Of a stretch of 64,000 nucleotides of DNA, positions 45,302 to 54,037 are shown piece by piece. Under the pieces are notes generated by a model. That model did no database searches. It had not been told where the DNA came from and saw only the letters and a program-made list of their open reading frames with translations. The translations under genes were made by a program, and so were the position numbers. The DNA is from Brachybacterium aquaticum (GTDB lineage: Bacteria; Actinomycetota; Actinomycetes; Actinomycetales; Dermabacteraceae): NCBI RefSeq assembly GCF_014204755.1, contig NZ_JACHLZ010000001.1:310001-374000 (forward strand), given 5' to 3'. Each line of letters begins with the position of its first letter. Position 1 is the first letter of the stretch.

Positions 45302-48238
45302 GTGATCACGATGCTGCTCGCCCACCTCGTGGCGGCGCTCGTGGCTCCGATCCTGGTCCGCGCCGTCGGCCGCAACGCCTTCTACCCGCTGGCCCTCGTG
45401 CCCGCGGCGTCCGCTGTGTGGCTGGCGACGATCGACCCGCGCACGCTGGGGGAGGCGCCGCGCGAGGTCGCGGTCCCCTGGATCCCCGCCTTCGGCATCG
45501 ACCTCGCCTTCCGCCTGGACACCCTCAGCTGGGTGCTCGCGCTGATCGCGACCGGCATCGGCGCGATCGTGCTGCTCTACTGCGCCCGCTACTTCAAGGA
45601 CACCGAGCCGGGACTGGGCCGCTTCGCCGCCGTGCTCACCGCCTTCGCCGGCGCCATGGTGGGCCTCGTCCTCGCGGACGACGTCATGGTGATCTACACC
45701 TTCTGGGAGCTCACCACCGTCTTCTCCTACCTGCTGATCGGGCACTACCAGGACAAGCAGGCCTCGCGCCGCGCCGCCCTGAACGCCCTGATCTCCACCA
45801 CCGCCGGCGGTCTGGCGATGCTGGTGGGCCTGCTGATGGTCGCCTCCTCCGCCGGGACCCTGCGCCTGAGCGCGATCGTCGCGGACCCGATGTGGCAGGA
45901 CCCGGGCCCGTACCTCATCACCGCAATGGTGCTGATCCTCGCTGGCGCCACCACCAAGTCCGCGCTGCTGCCCACCCACTTCTGGCTGCCGGGCGCGATG
46001 GCCGCACCCACCCCGGTCTCCGCCTACCTGCACGCCGCGGCGATGGTGAAGGCCGGTGTGTACCTCATCCTGCGCCTCGCCCCGGCGCTCACCCACCTCG
46101 AGATCCTCTCGATCATCCTCGCGGTGCTCGGCGCGGCGACGATGCTGCTGGGCGGCTGGCGGGCCCTGCGTCAGACCGACATCAAGCTCCTGCTCGCCTA
46201 CGGCACCGTCTCCCAGCTCGGCTTCCTCGCGGCGGTGGCGGGCCTGGCCACCCACGACGCGGTGATGGCGGGCCTCGCGATGCTGATCGCCCACGCCGTG
46301 TTCAAGGCGCCGCTGTTCATGGTCGTCGGCATCATCGACAAGAAGTTCGGCACCCGCGACCTGCGCGTCCTGTCGGGCGTCGGGAAGGCGGCGCCCGTCG
46401 TCGCCGTGATCGGCATCGTCTCGGCCGCGTCCATGGCCGCGGTCCCGCCGCTGTACGGCTTCGTCGCCAAGGAGTCGATCTACACCGCGCTGTGGGAGGC
46501 GGGCGGCTGGCAGCGAGGGCTGCTGTTCGCCCTGGTCGCCGGCTCGGTCCTCACCGTCGCCTACTCCTGGCGCTTCGTGGTGGGCGCCTTCGGTCCCGCC
46601 CCGGGCGCGCCCCGCGTCGCGTCGGCGAGGATCCCGGTCCTGTTCTGGCTGCCGCCGGCAGTGGTGGCGCTCGGCACCGTCGCCCTGCCCTTCGTCACCG
46701 CCCCGCTCGAGGAGGTGCTGCGCGCCTACTCCTCCGTGCTCCCGGAGACCGGTGAGGGCATCTACCTCGCCGTCATCCCTCACCTGGGCGTGCCGCTGCT
46801 GCTGTCGCTGGTGACCCTCGGCCTCGGCGCGGCCCTCTGCGCGGTCGCGAAGCCCTTCGCGAAGCTGCAGAAGAAGGTCTCGCCGCTCACCTGGGCGTCC
46901 GAGGGCGCGATGGACGCCTTCGACGCCGAGCGCGGCTTCCGCCGCATCCTGCGCAGCACCGACGCGCTGTCCGTCGCGATCACCCCGCTCTTCCAGCGCG
47001 GCTCCCTGCCCTACACGCTCGGCACCATGCTCGTGGTGCTGGTCGCGCTCGTCGCGCCCGTCGCCCTCACCCAGTCGCCGCTGCCGGACAACCTCGTGCT
47101 CTTCCAGCACCCGGCCGAGATGCTCGTGCTGCCCGTCGCCGCGCTCGCCGCGATCGGTGCGGCCCGCTCCCGCCGCCGCCTGCGCGCCGTCTTCCTCATC
47201 ACCGTCACCGGCTACGCCGTCGCGGTGCTGTTCCTGGCCGCCGGTGCGCCGGACGTCGCCACCACCCAGGTGCTCGTCGAGACGGCGATGACCGTCGTGC
47301 TCGTGCTCGTGCTGCGCCGCCTGCCCATCCACTTCTCCCGCCGCCCCCTGCGGATCGGCTCCTGGGGCCGCTGGGGGATCGCGATCGCCACCGCGCTCGT
47401 GCTGTGCGGCGGGACCCTCTACGCGGCCGACGCCCGCTACCGCGAGGCGCTCGGCAAGGGCCTCATCGAGCCGGCCTACGAGCAGGGCGGCGGGCACAAC
47501 GTCGTCAACGTGACCCTCGTGGACGCCCGCGTCTGGGACACCATGGGCGAGATCTCGGTGCTGCTCGTGGTCGCCACCGGCGTCGCCTCCCTCATCTTCG
47601 TCACGCGTCGCGAGCGCCCCATCGCCCGCGTGCGCGACATCGACTCCTCGCGCACCTCGATCTGGCGCCGCCGCGCGGACTCCGACCTGCCCCAGAACGC
47701 CCTGGACTTCGACGCGCGCCCCGACGAGGTCGCCGGCGGCAACCGCTGGCGCACCTGGCTCTCGGCCGGGCTGACCCTCGCCCCCGAGCGGCGCATGGTG
47801 ATCCTCGAGGTCATCACTCGCATCGTCTTCCCGATGATGATGATGTTCTCGGTGTACCTGCTGATGGCCGGGCACAACCTGCCCGGAGGCGGCTTCGCCG
47901 GCGGTCTCGTCGCGGGCCTCGCGCTCGCCGTGCGCTACCTCGCCGGTGGCCGCTACGAGCTCTCCGAGGCGATGCCCCTGCAGGCAGGCTTCGTGCTCGG
48001 CGCCGGCATGGCGCTCGCCGTGGCCTCCGGGGTGCTGCCCGTGTTCTTCGGCGGCACCATCTTCGCCCAGGTCACGCCCGTGGTGGACGTGCCGCTCCTC
48101 GGCGAGCTGAAGTTCCCGATCGCGCTGCTGTTCGACCTCGGCGTGTACCTCGTGGTGGTCGGCGTGATGCTCGACTTCCTGCGCACCCTCGGCGCCCAGA
48201 TCGACCAGCAGCAGGAGGCCGACGCCGATGCCCGTTAG
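45302..48238 (+). CDS. mrpA: Mrp Na+/H+ antiporter subunit A (with fused MrpB-like domain)
   Basis: 978 aa, more than 20 spans. The NuoL-like antiporter part carries the conserved Glu in VIYTFWELTTVFSYLLIG and Lys in TKSALLPTHFWLPGAMAAPTPVSAYLHAA. The C-terminal segment FSVYLLMAGHNLPGGGFAGGLVAGLA is the MrpB domain, fused to MrpA as in other actinobacteria. The complex expels Na+ for H+ and needs all subunits. The GTG start has GGAG 5 bases upstream. Confidence 0.95.
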   Translation: MITMLLAHLVAALVAPILVRAVGRNAFYPLALVPAASAVWLATIDPRTLGEAPREVAVPWIPAFGIDLAFRLDTLSWVLALIATGIGAIVLLYCARYFKDTEPGLGRFAAVLTAFAGAMVGLVLADDVMVIYTFWELTTVFSYLLIGHYQDKQASRRAALNALISTTAGGLAMLVGLLMVASSAGTLRLSAIVADPMWQDPGPYLITAMVLILAGATTKSALLPTHFWLPGAMAAPTPVSAYLHAAAMVKAGVYLILRLAPALTHLEILSIILAVLGAATMLLGGWRALRQTDIKLLLAYGTVSQLGFLAAVAGLATHDAVMAGLAMLIAHAVFKAPLFMVVGIIDKKFGTRDLRVLSGVGKAAPVVAVIGIVSAASMAAVPPLYGFVAKESIYTALWEAGGWQRGLLFALVAGSVLTVAYSWRFVVGAFGPAPGAPRVASARIPVLFWLPPAVVALGTVALPFVTAPLEEVLRAYSSVLPETGEGIYLAVIPHLGVPLLLSLVTLGLGAALCAVAKPFAKLQKKVSPLTWASEGAMDAFDAERGFRRILRSTDALSVAITPLFQRGSLPYTLGTMLVVLVALVAPVALTQSPLPDNLVLFQHPAEMLVLPVAALAAIGAARSRRRLRAVFLITVTGYAVAVLFLAAGAPDVATTQVLVETAMTVVLVLVLRRLPIHFSRRPLRIGSWGRWGIAIATALVLCGGTLYAADARYREALGKGLIEPAYEQGGGHNVVNVTLVDARVWDTMGEISVLLVVATGVASLIFVTRRERPIARVRDIDSSRTSIWRRRADSDLPQNALDFDARPDEVAGGNRWRTWLSAGLTLAPERRMVILEVITRIVFPMMMMFSVYLLMAGHNLPGGGFAGGLVAGLALAVRYLAGGRYELSEAMPLQAGFVLGAGMALAVASGVLPVFFGGTIFAQVTPVVDVPLLGELKFPIALLFDLGVYLVVVGVMLDFLRTLGAQIDQQQEADADAR

Positions 48239-48884
48239 CCTCGCCCTCCTGCTCACCGCCGGCGTGCTCATCGCCTGCGGCATCTACCTGGTGCTCGAGC
48301 GCACCCTCACCCGCATCATGCTCGGCTTCGTGCTCGCCGGGAACGGCGTGAACCTGCTGTTCATCGTCGCGGCCGGACCGATCGGCGCGCCGCCCTTCGA
48401 GGGCAGCGGCGATCCCGAGCAGATGACCGACCCGCTCCCGTTCGCGATGGTGCTCACCGCCGTCGTCATCACCCTCGGCGTCACTGCCTTCGGCATGGCA
48501 CTGGCCTATCGAGCCTGGCAGCTGTTCGGCCACGACGAGGTCCCCGACGACGTCGAGGACCGCCGCGTGCTGCGCCGTCGGCGCCGCCGCACCGAGGACG
48601 CCGAGCACCTGCCCTGGTCGCAGGCGCTCAGCGAGGAGGCCCGCCGCGGCGCCCTTGCCCAGTCCCAGGGCCTGGGGGAGCGGCCCCACGAGGAGGACCC
48701 GCTGGGCGCCGACCTCACCAGCGCCGAGGACGTCCCCCAGGACGCCACCGAGGCCGACGAGGGCGAGGCCGCACCGTCCCGCCCCGGCTCCGGCACCGGC
48801 CGCGGGCACCGCCCGGTCCCGCCCGGCGCGGGACCGGCGACCGAGCCCGGACGAGAGCACACCGACGGACGGGGGGACGCATGA
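48228..48884 (+). CDS. mrpC: Mrp antiporter subunit C with long cytoplasmic tail
   Basis: 218 aa. Residues 1-105 are the NuoK-like core with three spans (VLERTLTRIMLGFVLAGNGVNLLF, PFAMVLTAVVITLGVTAFGMAL). The remaining ~110 residues are a charged tail, first Arg-rich, then acidic and Pro-rich, absent from typical MrpC proteins of about 115 aa. It overlaps mrpA by 11 bases. Confidence 0.92.
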   Translation: MPVSLALLLTAGVLIACGIYLVLERTLTRIMLGFVLAGNGVNLLFIVAAGPIGAPPFEGSGDPEQMTDPLPFAMVLTAVVITLGVTAFGMALAYRAWQLFGHDEVPDDVEDRRVLRRRRRRTEDAEHLPWSQALSEEARRGALAQSQGLGERPHEEDPLGADLTSAEDVPQDATEADEGEAAPSRPGSGTGRGHRPVPPGAGPATEPGREHTDGRGDA

Positions 48885-50491
48885 GCATCGAGATGCTCCT
48901 GGCCCTGCCCGTGATGCTGCCGCTGCTGGGCGCGGCGACCACGCTGCTGCTGCGCCATCACACGAAGATCCAGCTGTGGCTGGCGATCCTCACCCTGGTC
49001 TCGATCTTCGTCATCGCGATCGTGCTGGGCTGGCACGTCAACCAGGAGGGGGTGCTGGTCCTCCAGATCGGCACGTGGACCCCGCAGCTGGGCATCGTGC
49101 TGGTCGCCGACCGGCTCACGGCCCTGATGCTCGTCGTCTCCAGCTTCGTCACCCTCGCGGTACTGGTCTATTCCAGCGCCCAGAGCGTCAGCGAGAACGT
49201 CGAGCGCACCCCGGTGGCGATCTACCACCCCACCTACCTCACGCTCGTGGCGGGCGTGTCGATGGCCTTCCTCGCCGGCGACCTGTTCAACCTCTACGTC
49301 GGCTTCGAGGTGCTGCTGGCCTCCAGCTACGTGCTGCTCACCCTCGGCGGCTCCGCCAGCCGCGTCCGCGCCGCGACGACCTACGTGATCGTCTCCGTAC
49401 TCAGCTCGATCATCTTCCTCTCGGCGATCGCGGCCGTGTACGCCGCCGTCGGCACCGTGAACATGGCCGAGCTCGCCGTGCGCCTGGACGGTCTCGAGCC
49501 CGGCACCCGGATGATCCTCGAGCTGATGCTGCTGGTCGCCTTCGGCATCAAGGCCGCGATCTTCCCGCTGAGCGCCTGGCTGCCGGACTCCTACCCGACC
49601 GCGCCCGCCCCGGTCACCGCCGTGTTCGCGGGCCTGCTCACCAAGGTCGGCATCTACGCGATCCTGCGCCTGGAGACCCTGCTCTTCCCCGCCTCCCAGA
49701 TCTCCGCGCTGCTGCTGGCCGCGGCGGCGCTGAGCCTGATCATCGGCATCCTCGGCGCGGTCGCGCAGACGGACCTCAAGCGCGTGCTGTCCTTCACGCT
49801 CGTCTCCCACATGGGCTACATGCTCTTCGGCATCGGGATGAGCACGCAGCTGGGCATGGCCGCGACGATCTACTACGTCGCCCACCACATCACCGTGCAG
49901 TCCACGCTGTTCCTCGCCGCCGGGCTCATCGAGCACCGCGGCGGGACGACGAACCTCGCCAAGCTCGGAGGCCTGCAGAAGCTCGCCCCGCTGATCGCGG
50001 TGCTGTTCTTCATCCCCGCCATGAATCTCGCCGGCATCCCGCCGTTCTCCGGGTTCATCGGCAAGGTGGGCCTGATCGAGGCAGGCATCGAGTTCGACCG
50101 CACCTCCGGCTGGATCCTCATCGCCATCAGCGTGATCACCTCGTTGCTGACCCTGTACGCGATCGCGAAGATCTGGAACCGCGCCTTCTGGCAGGAGCCG
50201 AGCGAGGAGATCGTCGCCCGCGACGTGCAAATGCCGAAGGTGATGACCGGCGCGACCGCCGCGATGATCGCCTTCTCTCTCGCGCTGACCGTCTTCGCCG
50301 GCCCGATGATGACCTACGCGGACGAGGCCTCCCACTCGGTGCTCCAGCGCACCCCGTACGTCGGCGCCGTGATCGGCGACGAGGCCGCGGGGGAGCTGCG
50401 CTACCGCATCGACGACGAGGGCCACCGCCTGGACGACGGGGTCGTGGTCGAGGACGGCGCGACCGACACCGGTGAGGGGGCCGACGGATGA
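48881..50491 (+). CDS. mrpD: Mrp antiporter subunit D
   Basis: 536 aa, NuoN/NuoM-like with about 14 spans; contains FEVLLASSYVLLTLGG and FGIKAAIFPLSAWLPDSYPTAPAPVTAVFAGLLTKVG with the conserved Glu and Lys of the proton path. A hydrophilic C-terminal tail of about 40 residues ends the protein. ATGA overlap with mrpC. Confidence 0.95.
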   Translation: MSIEMLLALPVMLPLLGAATTLLLRHHTKIQLWLAILTLVSIFVIAIVLGWHVNQEGVLVLQIGTWTPQLGIVLVADRLTALMLVVSSFVTLAVLVYSSAQSVSENVERTPVAIYHPTYLTLVAGVSMAFLAGDLFNLYVGFEVLLASSYVLLTLGGSASRVRAATTYVIVSVLSSIIFLSAIAAVYAAVGTVNMAELAVRLDGLEPGTRMILELMLLVAFGIKAAIFPLSAWLPDSYPTAPAPVTAVFAGLLTKVGIYAILRLETLLFPASQISALLLAAAALSLIIGILGAVAQTDLKRVLSFTLVSHMGYMLFGIGMSTQLGMAATIYYVAHHITVQSTLFLAAGLIEHRGGTTNLAKLGGLQKLAPLIAVLFFIPAMNLAGIPPFSGFIGKVGLIEAGIEFDRTSGWILIAISVITSLLTLYAIAKIWNRAFWQEPSEEIVARDVQMPKVMTGATAAMIAFSLALTVFAGPMMTYADEASHSVLQRTPYVGAVIGDEAAGELRYRIDDEGHRLDDGVVVEDGATDTGEGADG

Positions 50492-51027
50492 TCGCGCGAC
50501 GCCTGAAGGACCTCCGCGGCTCCTGGATGTGGATGCTCACCGCGGTCGTGCTGTGGTGCCTGCTGTGGGGCGGGATCGACCTCAAGAACGTGCTCGGCGG
50601 TCTCATCGTCGCCGTGCTCGTGTTCGTCCTGTTCCCGATGCCGCCCACCGGCCACGAGCTGACCCTGCGCCCGCTGCGCTTCATCGCCTTCGTGCTGCGC
50701 TTCCTGCTGGACCTGTGCGTCTCCGCGGTGCAGGTGGGCTACTGGGCGCTGCGCCCCGGCCCCCAGCCGCCCAGCTCCGTGATCGCGGTGAAGATGGCCT
50801 CCCGCTCGGACTTCTTCCTCACCTTCACCGGCGTGCTGTGCACCCTGATCCCCGGCTCGGTCGTCGTCGAGGCGCAGCGCGCCACCGGCACCCTGTTCCT
50901 GCACACCTTCAACGCCGGCACCCCCGAGGCCGTGGAGAAGGCCCGGCGCGACGTCCTCGCCCAAGAGGAGCGGCTGCTGTGGGCCGTCGGCCGCCGCGAG
51001 GTGCTCGAGGAGGCGGGTCTGCGATGA
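50488..51027 (+). CDS. mrpE: Mrp antiporter subunit E
   Basis: 179 aa. An N-terminal membrane-spanning region with two to three hydrophobic segments, then a cytoplasmic part with MASRSDFFLTFTGVLCTLIPGSVVVE, the MrpE signature. ATGA overlap with mrpD and mrpF. Confidence 0.92.
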   Translation: MIARRLKDLRGSWMWMLTAVVLWCLLWGGIDLKNVLGGLIVAVLVFVLFPMPPTGHELTLRPLRFIAFVLRFLLDLCVSAVQVGYWALRPGPQPPSSVIAVKMASRSDFFLTFTGVLCTLIPGSVVVEAQRATGTLFLHTFNAGTPEAVEKARRDVLAQEERLLWAVGRREVLEEAGLR

Positions 51028-51596
51028 GCGCCTTCGACATCGTCCTGGTCGTCTACGGCGCGATCCTCGCCCTCGCCGCGCTCGCGGTCGTCTTCCGCAT
51101 GATCGTGGGCCCCACCATCCTGGACCGCGCGATCTCCAGCGAATCCCTGGTCACCCTCGTGGTGATGGGCATGGCGATCTACACCGCGCACGCGCAGGCC
51201 GCCTGGGCGGGCCCCGCGATGCTGAGCCTGACGGGCCTGGCCTTCGTCGGCAGCGTCACCTTCGCCCGCTTCGTCGCCCGCGAGGACCCGATGCAGGGAC
51301 GGCGCCCCCACCCCGAGGAGCCCTCCACCGACACCGGCCCGCACGAGGCGATCCACGCCGAGCCCGGCGAGCAGACCGCGGACGGCCTGCCCGCGCCGCA
51401 CCCGTCGGCCCCCGAGGCCGCGCCCCTGTCGGCCGACGACCCCGAGGAGGATTCCGAGCACCCCGGCGAGCCGCTGCCGCCCGCGGGCGGGGACGGCGCC
51501 GCGGATGGCGCCGACGACGGCTCCGAGGTCGGCTTCGGCGCGGAGTCGGGCAGCTCGCGAGGCTTCGAGGACGACTGGACGGAGGAGCGGCGATGA
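51024..51596 (+). CDS. mrpF: Mrp antiporter subunit F with long acidic tail
   Basis: 190 aa. The first ~90 residues are the three-span MrpF core (RMIVGPTILDRAISSESLVTLVVMGM). The rest is an acidic, Pro/Gly-rich tail of about 100 residues (PEEDSEHPGEPLPPAGG, EVGFGAESGSS) that is not part of normal MrpF. One copy of CCCGTCGGCC encodes Pro-Ser-Ala in the tail. Confidence 0.92.
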   Translation: MSAFDIVLVVYGAILALAALAVVFRMIVGPTILDRAISSESLVTLVVMGMAIYTAHAQAAWAGPAMLSLTGLAFVGSVTFARFVAREDPMQGRRPHPEEPSTDTGPHEAIHAEPGEQTADGLPAPHPSAPEAAPLSADDPEEDSEHPGEPLPPAGGDGAADGADDGSEVGFGAESGSSRGFEDDWTEERR

Positions 51597-52183
51597 GCGC
51601 GGTCGAGATCGTGGCCGCGGTGCTGATGGGCGCCGGGCTGCTGCTGGGCGTGGTCGCCGCGATCGGCCTGAACCGCTTCGACGGGGTGCTCATGCGCATC
51701 CACGCCGCGTCCAAGCCGCAGGTGCTGGGCCTGATCCTGGTCTTCGCCGGGGCGTCGCTCGCCGCCGGGTCCTGGTCGCTGGCCGCGTTCCTGCTGGTGG
51801 TGCTGCTCGCGCAGATGCTCACCGTGCCGGTGGCGAGCGTGATGGTGGGCCGTGCGGCCTTCCGCCGCGGCTTCGTACGCGGCGGTGACTATGCGATCGA
51901 CGAGCTCAGCGACCGCCTGGCCTCCCCGTCGGACGACGATGACGACGAGGACGGCTTCGTGGACGAGGAGGACGACGACCACGAGGGCATGGCCGACGCC
52001 GGCGGCGACCGCTTCCCGGAGAACACCGTCACCGACGCGGTCCCGGCGATCACCGGCCACAACTGGGAGGAGCCCGAGGAGGGCGCCGACGAGGTCGAGG
52101 ACGAGGACGTCATCGACATCGACCTGGACGACGAGACCGAGCTCGAGGCCGAGGAGGTCGCCGAGCGCGACCAGCGGCGCTGA
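51593..52183 (+). CDS. mrpG: Mrp antiporter subunit G with long acidic tail
   Basis: 196 aa. MrpG core to about residue 105 (GLNRFDGVLMRIHAASKPQVLGL, three spans) followed by about 90 strongly acidic residues with Asp/Glu runs such as SDDDDDEDGFVDEEDDDHE. Last gene of the operon, followed by a hairpin. ATGA overlap with mrpF. Confidence 0.92.
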   Translation: MSAVEIVAAVLMGAGLLLGVVAAIGLNRFDGVLMRIHAASKPQVLGLILVFAGASLAAGSWSLAAFLLVVLLAQMLTVPVASVMVGRAAFRRGFVRGGDYAIDELSDRLASPSDDDDDEDGFVDEEDDDHEGMADAGGDRFPENTVTDAVPAITGHNWEEPEEGADEVEDEDVIDIDLDDETELEAEEVAERDQRR

Positions 52184-52188
52184 GCACC

Positions 52189-52221
52189 GCCGGTCGCGAA
52201 GGGCGACCCCGCGCGACCGGC
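52189..52221. terminator. Bidirectional terminator between mrpG and fhs
   Basis: Perfect 10-base stem GCCGGTCGCG (52189-52198) / CGCGACCGGC (52212-52221) between convergent genes. Confidence 0.7.
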
Positions 52222-52227
52222 TGCGCG

Positions 52228-53901
52228 TCAGAACAGGCCGACGGACTCCCCGGACTCGGTGACGCCCATCCGCAGGGCGGCCGGCTCCTTGGGCAGGCCC
52301 GGCATGGTCATGATCGCGCCGGTGAGGGCGACGACGAAGCCCGCGCCGATCTTGGGGACCAGGTCGCGCACGTGCAGCACGAAGCCGGTGGGCGCGCCGA
52401 GGGCCTTGGGGTCGTCGGAGAAGGAGTACTGCGTCTTCGCGACGCACACGGGCAGGGTGTCCCAGCCGTTGCGCTTGAGCATCCGCAGCTGTGCGGGGGC
52501 CTTGTCCTCGAAGACCACGTCGTCGGCGCCGTAGATCTCCTTGGCGAGGGTGCGCAGGGAGTTCTCGATCCCGTCGGCCGGGTCGTAGAGCGGGTGGTAG
52601 GAGGGGCTGTCCTCCTCGATCGCGGCGAGCACCTGCTCGGCCACGGCCTTGCCGCCCTCGCCGCCCTTGGCCCACACCTCGGACAGCGCCGCGCGGAAGC
52701 CCTGCTCCTTCGCCCAGGCGAGGACGCCCTCGAGCTCCGCCTCGGTGTCGGTGGGGAAGCGGTTCAGCGCGATGACCGGCTCGATGCCGAACTTGCGCAG
52801 GTTCTCGACGTGGCGGGCGAGGTTCGCGGTGCCCTTCAGCGCGGAGTCGAGGTCCTCGGTGCCGAGGTCCTCCTTGGCGACGCCGCCGTGCATCTTCAGT
52901 GCGCGAACGGTCGCGACGACCACGGCGGCGTCGGGATGGAGACCGCCGAGGCGGGACTTGATGTCGAGGAACTTCTCCGCGCCGAGATCGGAGCCGAAGC
53001 CTGCCTCGGTCACGGTGATGTCCGCGAGGGAGAGCGCGAGGCGGGTCGCGGCGAGGGAGTTGCAGCCGTGGGCGATGTTCGCGAAAGGCCCGCCGTGCAC
53101 GAGGGCGGGCGTGCCGCCGAGGGTCTGGACCAGATTCGGCAGCAGGGCGTCCTTGAGCAGCATGGTGATCGCGCCGCCCACCTGGAGATCGGCGACGGTC
53201 ACCGGGGTGCGGTCGCGGCGGTAGCCGACGACGATGGCGTCGATGCGGCGCTGCAGGTCCGCGAGATCTGTCGCGAGGCACAGGATCGCCATGATCTCGG
53301 AGGCGACGACGATGTCGAATCCGTCCTCGCGGGGGACGCCCTGCCCGGTCCCGCCGAGCCCGATGACGACCTGGCGCAGGGCGCGGTCGTTCACGTCGAC
53401 GACCCGCTTCCACTGGATGCGGCGCGGGTCGATGTCGAGCTCGTTGCCCTGCTGGAGGTGATTGTCGACCAGGGCCGCGAGGGTGTTGTTCGCGATCTGG
53501 ATCGCGTGGAAGTCGCCGGTGAAGTGGAGGTTGATGTCCTCCATCGGCACCACCTGCGAGTAGCCGCCGCCGGTGGCGCCGCCCTTGACGCCCATGATCG
53601 GGCCGAGTGCGGGTTCGCGCAGGGCGACCATCGTGCGATGGCCGAGCAGCGAGAAGGCGTCGGCGAGGCCGACGGTGGTGGTGGATTTGCCCTCGCCCGC
53701 GGGGGTGGGCGACATGGCGGAGACCAGCACGAGGCGTCCCGTGCGCCCCGTCGGCTCCATCGCGCGGACGTCCACCTTGGCCTTCGTCGTGCCGTAGGGG
53801 ATCAGGGCCTTCTCGGGGATCCCGGCGCGCTCGGCGATCTCGCGGATCGGCAGCAGGGTCGCCGCCTGGGCGATCTCGAGATCCGGGTTCTGGGCTGACA
53901 T
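52228..53901 (-). CDS. fhs: Formate-tetrahydrofolate ligase
   Basis: Joins formate and THF with ATP to give 10-formyl-THF for purine synthesis and one-carbon flow. 557 aa, full length. P-loop [17 protein letters not shown] near residue 60, [29 protein letters not shown] and [13 protein letters not shown] are family motifs. GGAGGA lies 5 bases before the ATG. Confidence 0.96.
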   Translation of the reverse strand: MSAQNPDLEIAQAATLLPIREIAERAGIPEKALIPYGTTKAKVDVRAMEPTGRTGRLVLVSAMSPTPAGEGKSTTTVGLADAFSLLGHRTMVALREPALGPIMGVKGGATGGGYSQVVPMEDINLHFTGDFHAIQIANNTLAALVDNHLQQGNELDIDPRRIQWKRVVDVNDRALRQVVIGLGGTGQGVPREDGFDIVVASEIMAILCLATDLADLQRRIDAIVVGYRRDRTPVTVADLQVGGAITMLLKDALLPNLVQTLGGTPALVHGGPFANIAHGCNSLAATRLALSLADITVTEAGFGSDLGAEKFLDIKSRLGGLHPDAAVVVATVRALKMHGGVAKEDLGTEDLDSALKGTANLARHVENLRKFGIEPVIALNRFPTDTEAELEGVLAWAKEQGFRAALSEVWAKGGEGGKAVAEQVLAAIEEDSPSYHPLYDPADGIENSLRTLAKEIYGADDVVFEDKAPAQLRMLKRNGWDTLPVCVAKTQYSFSDDPKALGAPTGFVLHVRDLVPKIGAGFVVALTGAIMTMPGLPKEPAALRMGVTESGESVGLF

Positions 53902-53969
53902 CGTCGTCCTCCAGGGGATGGTCGGGTCCGGGGTTCTCCCGGGGGTCCCCCTCAGCCTAGGAGGCGCGG

Positions 53970-54021
53970 CCGCTCGCCGCGGTCGCTCCGGGAGGACCTG
54001 CGGAGCGACCGCGGCGAGCGG
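53970..54021 (-). terminator. Very strong 21-bp hairpin after the MmpL gene
   Basis: A perfect 21-base inverted repeat (53970-53990 and 54001-54021) with a 10-base loop between the MmpL stop and the fhs start. No T-run follows. It should block read-through into fhs. Confidence 0.7.
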
Positions 54022-54037
54022 TGGTGGAGCGCCCGGC

